Shown here piece after piece: positions 6,682 to 12,806 of a stretch of DNA of 23,397 nt. The stretch lies in assembly GCA_001778055.1 (NCBI GenBank), contig MFFY01000052.1:1-23397 (forward strand), in the 5' to 3' direction. The position numbers were made by a program, and so were the translations under genes. Numbering within the stretch: position 1 is the stretch's first letter; every line of letters begins with the position of its first letter. Source of the stretch: Candidatus Falkowbacteria bacterium RIFCSPLOWO2_12_FULL_45_13 (lineage in GTDB: Bacteria; Patescibacteriota; Patescibacteriia; Patescibacteriales; GWC2-42-12). Below the pieces are notes generated by a model that was given only the letters and a program-made list of their open reading frames with translations, was not told the DNA's origin and ran no database searches.

Positions 6682-7035
6682 TTAAACAAGATCAATTATG
6701 CGGTCATAAAGTTTGTTGAATTGATCAAGGTAGGGCTTAGGATCGCGCCCCTCCTCTTTTGCTATATCTGATAAAGCGAGATACAAATCGGCGAAGTGTC
6801 GCAAATCGTCAATCGTTTTGGAAGGCTGGATAAGTATTAGGTGATTAATAATACCCCATCGGAAATCATTAAAATTAAATTTAGTTTTATCGGATGGGTA
6901 CATTTTTTCAACCGTTGCTTTAATTAGTTCTGGAGTAGCGCCGTAATGGCCGGTATATTCCATCAGTATTTCAATTAATCTTTCCTTAGTGGGTAATTTT
7001 TTCGGGCCAACCTTTTTCTTTATTAAATTGCTCAT
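6682..7035 (-). CDS. Small helical protein of unknown function
   Basis: A 117-aa soluble protein, rich in Lys at the N-terminus (NLIKKKVGPKKLPTKERL) and helical throughout, with no Cys and no signal peptide. It ends 10 bp before the recombinase ATG and starts 10 bp after the nuclease stop codon, so it is in the same operon. Its place directly upstream of the recombinase would suit a recombination directionality factor or regulator, but no helix-turn-helix is clear. I do not recognise the family. Confidence 0.75.
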   Translation of the reverse strand: MSNLIKKKVGPKKLPTKERLIEILMEYTGHYGATPELIKATVEKMYPSDKTKFNFNDFRWGIINHLILIQPSKTIDDLRHFADLYLALSDIAKEEGRDPKPYLDQFNKLYDRIIDLV

Positions 7036-7045
7036 ATCAATTAAT

Positions 7046-7954
7046 TTATTGGCAATTTAATGCTTTTCTCCATCCGGCCGCGATTGCTTCAACTTCGCTA
7101 CAAAACCATTTCTCGCCTTTATCTTCATCTATTTGAGTTGTGTTATAACTTTTACAACCGGGCGAATGATAAATTTTTTCTCCCTTAGAATTTATATTAC
7201 CTTTAATAGTGCAATTTTTTTCTTCCGGCGTATTAGGAACTGATGGATTAGAAATGTTTGTGTTTGTAGTATTTGTATTCGTGGGAGCCGCAACTTTAGC
7301 TTGGCAAGACCCCCATAATCCTAAGTTTTTATCTTTGGCTTCTTGTTGCGCCTTAACAAACAAATCTTGATGTTTAATATCTGGGGGATAGGAGTAAGAA
7401 TAAGCATAGCCCTGCTTAACCAATTCTAAATTTACGAAAATATTATCAACATAAACATATCTAAGTAATCGGCCATATTTATCTTTATCGGTAATGTCTT
7501 TTTCCAGTCTGACCATTTTGCCACTAACCAACTCTTTATTTTTATTAGATGCTTCTTTACCAAAGCATTGAACTGTTTTCCTCGGGTCAACTGTTTCCGG
7601 AGTATCAATGCCTATATAACGAACATGGTCGCCACTCTCCAATTCTATTGTGTCGCCGTCTATTACCCGAGCGACTTTATATAAACTTTGAATTGGCTGA
7701 TCAATTTTTTTGATTTCTTCGGTAACAACCCCTTGAGTTGCCGGCAAAGTGTTTGCCGCCGCTTCAGATTTGTTTAAAACTCCTTGAGTTGCCGGCGGTG
7801 TGTTGGTTGCCGTTTTGTCGTTATAAGGGATTGTATCATAGGATGAATTTTTATCAGAATTTTTTAGCCCAGTATTTTGAATATTTAAATTACTGTCCGT
7901 ACATCCGGGTAGCAATAAAAGAGATATAATTAATATTAAAACATTTTTTTTCAT
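7046..7954 (-). CDS. Lipoprotein thermonuclease (SNase-like)
   Basis: A 302-aa lipoprotein. The start at 7954 gives a signal peptide ending in the lipobox LLPGC (Cys18); a longer frame would overlap the upstream gene. A Ser/Thr-rich spacer with two copies of a T-x-PATQGV unit follows (DNA repeat CCTTGAGTTGCCGGC at about 7731 and 7781). The staphylococcal-nuclease domain (about 95-215) has VIDGDTIEL, VRYIGIDTPET (Arg, Asp, Thr, Glu of the active site) and DKYGRLLRYVYV (the second catalytic Arg). A C-terminal module has YHSPGCKSY and KWFCSEVEAIAAGWRKA, a pattern often appended to such nucleases. It would degrade DNA or RNA outside the cytoplasmic membrane, for nucleotide scavenging or to attack incoming DNA. 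Confidence 0.88.
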   Translation of the reverse strand: MKKNVLILIISLLLLPGCTDSNLNIQNTGLKNSDKNSSYDTIPYNDKTATNTPPATQGVLNKSEAAANTLPATQGVVTEEIKKIDQPIQSLYKVARVIDGDTIELESGDHVRYIGIDTPETVDPRKTVQCFGKEASNKNKELVSGKMVRLEKDITDKDKYGRLLRYVYVDNIFVNLELVKQGYAYSYSYPPDIKHQDLFVKAQQEAKDKNLGLWGSCQAKVAAPTNTNTTNTNISNPSVPNTPEEKNCTIKGNINSKGEKIYHSPGCKSYNTTQIDEDKGEKWFCSEVEAIAAGWRKALNCQ

Positions 7955-7983
7955 AAGTTTATCGCCGGCCCCCCAGAACCGTT

Positions 7984-8208
7984 TTAAGAGGTTAATTTTT
8001 GCCCGACTGGTGAATCCGCAGGGATCATGGTTTGATTGCCGCACTTTGGGCATACCCATGTTTTACTGTTTAAACGCCAGATAGAATAGATTAATCCAGG
8101 CAATATAAAGAAAATCCAAAGAAAAATTTCAGTTAAAATACTGCCCTTAACTTTTTTCTTAGGATAACCTTTAAATCCGCAAGTGGTACACACAAATAGT
8201 TTTTTCAT
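7984..8208 (-). CDS. Zinc-ribbon membrane protein
   Basis: A 74-aa protein starting at the ATG at 8208, which has an AAAGGAA ribosome-binding site at a good distance; a longer start at 8235 lacks one. A CxxC pair (Cys7, Cys10), one hydrophobic segment (about 24-44, ILTEIFLWIFFILPGLIYSIW) and a second CxxC (Cys53, Cys56) place a split zinc ribbon on both sides of a membrane hairpin or single helix. The tail MIPADSPVGQKL is a recurrent ending in similar small proteins, whose function is unknown. It lies 29 bp upstream of the nuclease gene, after a structured intergenic region. Confidence 0.75.
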   Translation of the reverse strand: MKKLFVCTTCGFKGYPKKKVKGSILTEIFLWIFFILPGLIYSIWRLNSKTWVCPKCGNQTMIPADSPVGQKLTS

Positions 8209-8241
8209 ATTTTTATTCCTTTTCTGATAAGGCAACTAAAA

Positions 8242-8328
8242 GGCCCTCACCAGTTTTAACAGAACTTTCGCTCTGTTCCGCACGCAAATGCAAGGCCTGA
8301 TGAGGGCTTTTGAATGCATTTGCGTGCG
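8242..8328 (-). promoter_or_regulatory. Interleaved inverted repeats: pseudoknot or attenuator candidate
   Basis: Read on the minus strand, a perfect 14-bp stem (8328-8315 with 8292-8279) is interleaved with an 11-bp stem containing one G-U pair (8308-8297 with 8253-8242). A 6-bp hairpin (8277-8258) lies in between. The second arm of the 11-bp stem is followed by TTTT, so that stem can act as a terminator that the 14-bp stem would compete with. It lies between the HTH gene and the zinc-ribbon gene. Confidence 0.6.
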
Positions 8329-8336
8329 ATATTCAA

Positions 8337-8381
8337 TTATGCCTTTATCTTACCGTCTTTTTTGGTAATAATCAAACTCAT
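8337..8381 (-). CDS. Possible 14-codon leader peptide
   Basis: An ATG-started frame reading MSLIITKKDGKIKA, preceded by AAAAGGG. It lies between the HTH gene and the interleaved stems and ends 9 nt before the first arm. Such a short frame can occur by chance; only its position makes it interesting. Confidence 0.2.
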   Translation of the reverse strand: MSLIITKKDGKIKA

Positions 8382-8406
8382 TGCCCTTTTTAAATGATTT
8401 CTTTTT

Positions 8407-8889
8407 TTAAGAAATATCGCCCGCTTGTTCAGTTTCATACTTGTTAGCTTGTTTATTTGCTTTGTCTTTTAAAGTTTCGGCTTTAATCCAATCAGCGAAA
8501 GTGTATATGCCGAGTTTAGCATCGAGCTTAAGCCGTTCCTCCGGCTTGCCAAGTGTATATTCAAAAAGTATTTTACGCGCCGCGATGCCGATCATAGAGC
8601 CGGTCGTTTTAGCATCAATGATATTCGCCCGGACAATATCCGGTAAATGGCCGAACATCATAGTTAGAGCTTCTTCAATACTTTCCTCTTTGGCCATTTT
8701 AAGCCAAGATAGCCAAAATTCAAATAGCACTCCCTTGCTACAAAAAAGATGCTTAATATAACCTTCACTATAGTTGGTTTTGCTTCCGATTTGCTTATAA
8801 GTTAGCCCAATTAAGCGATAAGCAAAAATTTCATAATACTTTACCGGTACCAGCGATTTAGTGCTATTTAGTGCTTTTTTATCAGCCAT
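8407..8889 (-). CDS. HTH protein, weakly like terminase small subunits
   Basis: A 160-aa soluble protein. Residues about 18-50 (YYEIFAYRLIGLTYKQIGSK then YSEGYIKHLF) look like a helix-turn-helix. The middle part (about 90-135, with AARKILFEYTLGKPEERLKL) resembles helices following the DNA-binding domain in phage small-terminase-like proteins. The C-terminus is Lys/Glu-rich. Its start overlaps the end of the upstream gene by 8 nt, indicating translational coupling. No large terminase is present, so a DNA-binding regulator or marker of the element is equally possible. Confidence 0.6.
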   Translation of the reverse strand: MADKKALNSTKSLVPVKYYEIFAYRLIGLTYKQIGSKTNYSEGYIKHLFCSKGVLFEFWLSWLKMAKEESIEEALTMMFGHLPDIVRANIIDAKTTGSMIGIAARKILFEYTLGKPEERLKLDAKLGIYTFADWIKAETLKDKANKQANKYETEQAGDIS

Positions 8890-9520
8890 AATTTTGATTT
8901 ATTTGGCATTCCTTTTTTAGTTTTATTTTTTTTATCATTTCTTTTAATACCGCCCTACCTTTTGTGTTTTTCTCTTCGATAATGGTTTCCGTTGAATTTA
9001 AACCACTTAATAATTTATTATTTTTATTATCATTATAGGAAGTTGTGATTGAGGCTGAGTTTGCTGTAGCAGAAAACCCTTTAATCAATTGTTTTTTTTG
9101 ATAATTTAAGTTGTGATTATGTGTATCCAGGTTGTAGTCTGGTTGTGTATTTGGTTTAGGCAATGGTTGAGATGCAGGTTTATTATTAGTTGTGTTTTTA
9201 AAATCACTCATTGTTTGGATATGCCCACTTGTTAGCTGAAAATTTAATGGATGAATTGTGAATTTGCCGCCCCTGCCCCTATGATCAAGAAACCATATCC
9301 AGTTGTGCCGGCGCAGTGAAGAAATAATTTTACGCATACTAACATTGCTTATATTATTTCTAAAAATTTCGACTAACTCCCCATAGCTTACTTCGAACCT
9401 CCCATTAAAGGGGTTTGTATCTAAAAAAATCCATTGCAAAATTAAAAATTCGTTAAGGGTTAGTTGTCCATCTATAAAATCATTTTTTATTTTACGGGTT
9501 ATCTGAACAAAGTCTCGCAT
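8882..9520 (-). CDS. Winged-helix protein, replication- or regulator-like
   Basis: A 212-aa protein. The first 90 residues form a likely winged helix (LTLNEFLILQWIFLDTN, VSYGELVEIF, MRKIISSLRRHNWIWFLDHRG), followed by an Asn/Gln/Thr-rich disordered region (about 100-175) and a basic helical tail (LKEMIKKIKLKKE). This arrangement, winged helix plus linker plus basic tail, is seen in DnaD-like and phage replication-associated proteins, but no specific family is recognised. It lies between the 47-aa gene (5 bp upstream) and the HTH gene (overlapping 8 nt). Confidence 0.65.
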   Translation of the reverse strand: MRDFVQITRKIKNDFIDGQLTLNEFLILQWIFLDTNPFNGRFEVSYGELVEIFRNNISNVSMRKIISSLRRHNWIWFLDHRGRGGKFTIHPLNFQLTSGHIQTMSDFKNTTNNKPASQPLPKPNTQPDYNLDTHNHNLNYQKKQLIKGFSATANSASITTSYNDNKNNKLLSGLNSTETIIEEKNTKGRAVLKEMIKKIKLKKECQINQNYG

Positions 9521-9525
9521 ATTTG

Positions 9526-9669
9526 TTATATCTTGACTGATTTATAAATTATTTTAAATAAATTGATCAGATGCGTAGCCTGAGTCAGCGCTTCTTTATC
9601 GGTTAAATTGATATTGAAGCGTTTTTTATAAATAATTTTATATTCTTTTAAATCAAGCTCAGATATCAT
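9526..9669 (-). CDS. 47-aa conserved-looking small protein
   Basis: The frame opens MISELDLKEYKIIYKKRF and continues NLTDKEALTQATHLINLFK, ending IIYKSVKI. The pattern (aromatic-rich helix, LTDKEALxQATxLINLF, short basic tail) looks like a recurrent family of about 45 aa in CPR mobile elements; that recollection is unverified. Its ATG is one base after the stop codon of the DUF5659 gene, and its stop is 5 bp before the next ATG, so coupling to both neighbours supports it as real. Function unknown. Confidence 0.65.
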   Translation of the reverse strand: MISELDLKEYKIIYKKRFNINLTDKEALTQATHLINLFKIIYKSVKI

Positions 9670-9670
9670 A

Positions 9671-9910
9671 TTAGGAATTATAAATTCTGGCTTTTAGCTC
9701 TTTCAGAATATTAAAAAAAGCCATGGGCTCCACCGTGAGTTCGCGGGACCAATAGCTTTTGATTATTTTATCTAAATTGTTATTATTTTTAATCCAAAAA
9801 ATTGCTCGTTTAGGATTTTTTTTATCAATATTATTTACGGCATATCCATTACAACATAAAGCCGCGCACAAAGCCAAATCAGAAGTTTTATAATATAATT
9901 CTTTGTTCAT
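9671..9910 (-). CDS. DUF5659-type small protein
   Basis: A 79-aa protein with the DUF5659 pattern: YYKTSDLALCAALCCNGYAV, a Lys/Asn turn, NPKRAIFWIKN, then KIIKSYWSRELTVEPMAFFN and KELKARIY. Members are common beside integrase genes in Patescibacteria and often head short operons; function is not known. It is the first gene after the dyad and direct repeats at 9911-9990. The dyad ends directly at the ATG and leaves no ribosome-binding site. Confidence 0.75.
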   Translation of the reverse strand: MNKELYYKTSDLALCAALCCNGYAVNNIDKKNPKRAIFWIKNNNNLDKIIKSYWSRELTVEPMAFFNILKELKARIYNS

Positions 9911-9949
9911 ATAATAAGCTCATAATTATTTCATTATGAGCTTATTATA
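9911..9949 (-). promoter_or_regulatory. Promoter -10 inside a 38-bp dyad (operator)
   Basis: The arms 9911-9926 and 9933-9948 are perfect 16-bp reverse complements (ATAATAAGCTCATAAT). The minus-strand -10 box TATAAT is at 9944-9949, so the dyad covers the -10 box and the start point. No recognisable -35 box is present. This suits a repressor operator for the main operon of the element. Confidence 0.6.
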
Positions 9950-9960
9950 AACAAAGGCCC

Positions 9961-9990
9961 TGTGCGTGAATGTGCGTAATTGTGCGTGAA
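9961..9990. repeat. Three 10-bp direct repeats, iteron or activator-site-like
   Basis: TGTGCGTGAA, TGTGCGTAAT and TGTGCGTGAA follow one another without gaps, one helical turn each. They cover the -35 region of the promoter above and end 2 bp before the stop codon of the next gene. Confidence 0.8.
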
Positions 9991-9992
9991 AT

Positions 9993-10634
9993 TTATTCTA
10001 TAACAAATCTTACTGTTTTGCCTTTAAATTCGATTGCCTTATCTATACCAATATTATTAGCAATTTTTTTATTAAGATCACGAATCGAGAATCTAATTTT
10101 ATTTATAAACCCCTGTCTTTCTGTTTTACTTAGAATGTACCAATCCGAGTCTGCTGGTGCAGACATTTTTTTATGCACCTGCTCAATATCAATTAAATCT
10201 CCCAACTTATCGTTAAAAATAATTTTAGTTAAATAATAAATAGTATCATCAGGACTCAAAATGCAAGACAATCTGCCCCAACGCAATGTCATTGTTTCTG
10301 AATTAAACTCCGGTTTGCATTTGTTTTGTTTTATATTCTCCCGGTTTGAATGTAATTTGTATTCCCTTTCAATTTTTTTAATTTTAATATCAAATTTATT
10401 ATCAAAAATTTTTAGAGAATAATTTCCGATTATTAAGCCACCTTTTTTATCAAGTGGGGAGGTATTAATTTTTATAACTTTTTCTTTTTCAAAAAATTTT
10501 AACAACTCATGTTGCTGGGCAATACTTATCCTGTCAAAATCGTTTGGATATTTTACATCGTTATGATCAGCGGAAGTATCTCTATAGTCTTTTATTCGCT
10601 GTATAATAAACCATTTCTTGCGAATGGGCTCCAT
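9993..10634 (-). CDS. Protein of unknown function at the right end of the element
   Basis: A 213-aa soluble, Lys/Ile-rich protein. The N-terminal part (IIQRIKDYRDTSADHNDV, then ISIAQQHELLKFFEKEKVIKI) could be a winged helix. The C-terminal part (SKTERQGFINKIRFSIRDLNKKIA) is helical. There is no signal peptide and no catalytic motif. A GGAG string lies about 35 nt upstream of the chosen ATG, too far to be its ribosome-binding site. It is separated from the main operon by the operator region. Regulator or replication role possible; not recognised. Confidence 0.6.
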   Translation of the reverse strand: MEPIRKKWFIIQRIKDYRDTSADHNDVKYPNDFDRISIAQQHELLKFFEKEKVIKINTSPLDKKGGLIIGNYSLKIFDNKFDIKIKKIEREYKLHSNRENIKQNKCKPEFNSETMTLRWGRLSCILSPDDTIYYLTKIIFNDKLGDLIDIEQVHKKMSAPADSDWYILSKTERQGFINKIRFSIRDLNKKIANNIGIDKAIEFKGKTVRFVIE

Positions 10635-10765
10635 ATTAATTTTAATATTAATTTATGTTCTAATTTTAACTCCTTTGCTTAATTAACACAACTCTTGATT
10701 TTTAACTAAATTTAAGCCCATTAAGTTATATAAAGAGCTAAACTATTGATCCAATAGCTATTAGT

Positions 10766-10849
10766 TTATTCAACCCTTTGAACTAAATCTGGAATATAAA
10801 TAAATTTATCAAAATCCTTAAATGCAGTTCCAATCTCATCCACTACGCG
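10766..10849 (-). pseudogene. Displaced native C-terminus of the serine recombinase
   Basis: In the excised circle, the recombinase frame crosses the core ACCCCATT and continues here for 27 codons, opening RVVDEIGTAFKDF and including IYIPDLVQ, to a TAA at 10766-10768. The conserved-looking end (VDEI...F...IYIPDL) resembles C-termini of full-length CPR serine recombinases. In the integrated state it has no start codon and is silent. Confidence 0.7.
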
Positions 10850-10857
10850 ACCCCATT
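10850..10857 (+). other. attR core
   Basis: ACCCCATT, repeated from 5082-5089. The bases to its right (ATATCTCTTTTTTT) probably were the original downstream flank and T-rich terminator of tRNA-His. Confidence 0.7.
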
Positions 10858-10940
10858 ATATCTCTTTTTTTGTAATTTTTTAATCAAATGTGGTTAATAT
10901 ATTCCATACACTTTACAACTATTGCCACAAGACTTATATA

Positions 10941-11126
10941 GGACTTACGCGTTTGCGCAAAAATATATAAAAAATTAGTTAATTTATGATTTACGCGTTT
11001 GAAAAACCTCCGTTTTAGGCAGTGGGCGGGAATTAGTAATTTTTGAAGCGAGTAATTTCTAACCCCCCCCCTTTTTTTAGAAATAACATACATGAGTGAA
11101 AAAATTACTAATTCCCGCCCACTGCC
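10941..11126. repeat. Composite palindromic repeat cluster
   Basis: GGACTTACGCGTTTG (10941) and a second TTTACGCGTTTG (10990) are followed by ACCTCCGTTTTAGG. A 27-bp perfect inverted repeat then follows, with arms 11018-11044 and 11100-11126, opening GGCAGTGGGCGGGAATTAG. Its loop carries an A/T-poor run of nine C and seven T. The segment 10983-11021 is a 38/39 reverse complement of 19962-20000. No gene is visible in 10858-11253. Confidence 0.8.
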
Positions 11127-11218
11127 CAGAGCCAACCGCGTACGTTTTAATAATGATAAAATCATACTATACGATTGTTAAGAAATGATTAAAAGCGCGG
11201 GATTACCAGAATAATTAA

Positions 11219-11247
11219 TTGAATAAAATCACCGCTTGGCTTATACT
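11219..11247 (+). promoter_or_regulatory. Promoter of the metalloprotease-FTR pair
   Basis: TTGAAT (11219-11224), a 17-bp spacer and TATACT (11242-11247). The ATG is 6 nt after the -10 box, so the mRNA would be leaderless. Confidence 0.6.
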
Positions 11248-11253
11248 TTATTT

Positions 11254-12195
11254 ATGAAAGTGTTTTATAAAATGGCTTATTACCCCTTGTTAGCTGTCTT
11301 GGTTATCGGTTTGGTCTTTTATTTCGAGGATGATCTTAATTCGGCTTGGCAGAATTTACAAAGAAATATTAGCCCTTGCGGCCAGTCCTTGGCTTATGCA
11401 GTCGGTGATGTTGACGCCAGATTCGGTTTGAATCAGGATGAATTGCAAGACAGCGTCAACCAGGCGGCGCTAATTTGGAGCCAAGGCCTGGGCAAGCCTC
11501 TTTTCAATTATTCCGAGAATGCCAGCCTGAAAATCAACCTGATCTATGACTCGCGCCAGGACTCCACGGATAAATTAAAGAATTTAGGCATTGACATCAG
11601 CCAGGATAAAGCCAGTTATGAGGCGTTGAGAACCAAGCACCAGGCCTTCAGTAATACCCACGATAATCAAAAAATTGAGCTGGATAACATGATTGATTAT
11701 TATAATCAAGAGTCGGCCAATTATGAAGCCGAGGTCGGGGCGGCCAATCGGCGCGGCGGCGCCAGGCCGGACGAGTTCGCCATTTTGGAACAGGAAAGAA
11801 AGAATTTAAACGAGTTGGCCGCGTCGATTAAATTAAAGCAAGAGGCGATAAATAAAACCGTGGCCGACCTTAACGCCCTGGCTAACGTCATCAACCGCTT
11901 AATTTATGAGTTGAATTTAAACGGCAGCCGTTACAATACTATCGGTGCCGCCGCGACCGGAGAATTCCAGGAGGGCGTTTATCAAAGCGACGCCGCCGGC
12001 CAAAGGATAAATATTTATCAATTTGATAATCGGCAGATGCTAATCAGGGTCTTGGCTCATGAACTTGGCCATGCCCTGGGGCTGGAACATTTGGATAACC
12101 CCGAGGCGATTATGTACAGGTTAAATGAAAGCGGTAACGACCAAATTACCGCCGATGATTTAGCGGAGCTTAAAAAAGTTTGTAAGATAAAATAG
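11254..12195 (+). CDS. Membrane-anchored matrixin-like zinc metalloprotease
   Basis: A 313-aa protein with an N-terminal membrane segment (about 8-24, AYYPLLAVLVIGLVFYF), so the rest faces outward. Residues about 35-95 hold a matrixin-like first half (ISPCGQSLAYAVGDVDARFGL, AALIWSQGLGKPLF). A long coiled-coil insertion (about 100-225) follows, then the zinc site HELGHALGLEH (His269, Glu270, His273, His279) and the Met-turn EAIMY. The order fits family M10 with an unusual coiled-coil insert between the strands and the zinc helix. There is no obvious propeptide cysteine switch. The stop codon abuts the ATG of the FTR-like gene. Substrate unknown. Confidence 0.85.
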   Translation: MKVFYKMAYYPLLAVLVIGLVFYFEDDLNSAWQNLQRNISPCGQSLAYAVGDVDARFGLNQDELQDSVNQAALIWSQGLGKPLFNYSENASLKINLIYDSRQDSTDKLKNLGIDISQDKASYEALRTKHQAFSNTHDNQKIELDNMIDYYNQESANYEAEVGAANRRGGARPDEFAILEQERKNLNELAASIKLKQEAINKTVADLNALANVINRLIYELNLNGSRYNTIGAAATGEFQEGVYQSDAAGQRINIYQFDNRQMLIRVLAHELGHALGLEHLDNPEAIMYRLNESGNDQITADDLAELKKVCKIK

Positions 12196-12732
12196 ATGAC
12201 AAATAAAAATATTTCCAAAGAAGAAGTTGATAATTTATACAACCGGCTGGTTATTAGCGCTAAAAAGCGGGGCTATTTTTTAAATCATGACGAGAATTAC
12301 GCGAAGAACATAGTCAGAGGCCTATTGTTCAATGAAAAAAGATATGGCTACCGGTCTTGCCCCTGCCGTTTGGCTTCAGGCGTCAGAGCCGAAGATCTGG
12401 ACATAATTTGCCCATGCTATTATCGCGATGCCGACGTGGCTGAATTCGGCGCCTGCGTCTGCAGATTATATGTCTCCCAAAAAGTTTATGAAAGTAAAGA
12501 AGTCATTAAATCAATCCCGGAGCGGCGGCCTAAGAAAGAATTTTCGCCCAAGGCGGATCAGCCTTTGGCTGAAAGATTTAAAAATATGCCCAACGAAATT
12601 AAACAGCCAAATCATTTAAGTTATCCGGTTTGGCGTTGCCAGGTTTGCGGCTATATCTGCGCCCGCGATCAAGCGCCGGGCATCTGTTCCATTTGCGGCG
12701 CGGCCGGAGAAAGGTTTAGCCGGTTCATATAA
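12196..12732 (+). CDS. Ferredoxin:thioredoxin-reductase-like protein fused to rubredoxin
   Basis: A 178-aa cytosolic protein. The FTR catalytic-chain domain (about 5-95) has CPC (55-57), CPC (72-74) and CVC (87-89). In the plant enzyme these positions bind a 4Fe-4S cluster and the active disulfide, with CHC as the last motif; here His is Val and the spacings are 14 and 12 rather than 16 and 8. A Lys/Pro-rich linker leads to a rubredoxin-like domain with WRCQVCGY (Cys148, 151) and ICSICGA (Cys164, 167), plus an extra Cys155. The rubredoxin could deliver electrons for reducing a protein disulfide. No thioredoxin or ferredoxin gene lies in the window. The gene abuts the upstream protease with no gap, so the two are one operon. 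Confidence 0.88.
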   Translation: MTNKNISKEEVDNLYNRLVISAKKRGYFLNHDENYAKNIVRGLLFNEKRYGYRSCPCRLASGVRAEDLDIICPCYYRDADVAEFGACVCRLYVSQKVYESKEVIKSIPERRPKKEFSPKADQPLAERFKNMPNEIKQPNHLSYPVWRCQVCGYICARDQAPGICSICGAAGERFSRFI

Positions 12733-12758
12733 TCAAGACAACAAATCAGTCAGTATTT

Positions 12759-12788
12759 AAAACCCCCGCCTGGTTTGGCGGGGGTTTT
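12759..12788. terminator. Bidirectional terminator
   Basis: AAAACCCCCGCC / GGCGGGGGTTTT is a 12-bp perfect stem with a 6-nt loop and T-runs on both strands. It separates the converging FTR-rubredoxin gene and the large secreted-protein gene. Confidence 0.9.
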
Positions 12789-12806
12789 ATTTTTGAATTC
12801 GTGAAA

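Larger units (their letters stand above)
5082..10857. mobile_element. 5.8-kb integrative element in the 3' end of tRNA-His
   Basis: Boundaries are the repeated core ACCCCATT at 5082-5089 and 10850-10857, followed on both sides by two differing bases and then ATCTCTTT. All nine clear genes between are on the minus strand, tightly packed, and more A/T-rich in codon use than the chromosomal neighbours. The recombinase is next to the left end. The right end holds, in frame, the sequence that would complete the recombinase in the excised circle. No replication, capsid or conjugation gene is recognised, so it is a small cryptic or satellite-type element. Confidence 0.8.

Noticed and set aside
9961..9990. 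The three direct repeats as a CRISPR remnant
   Set aside because: Units are 10 bp and contiguous, with no spacers and no cas genes.
10884..11165. 93-codon minus-strand frame containing CLKRRFFKRV
   Set aside because: The same residues appear upstream of the GerMN start because both translate the shared 39-bp repeat. It is repeat-encoded, not a gene.
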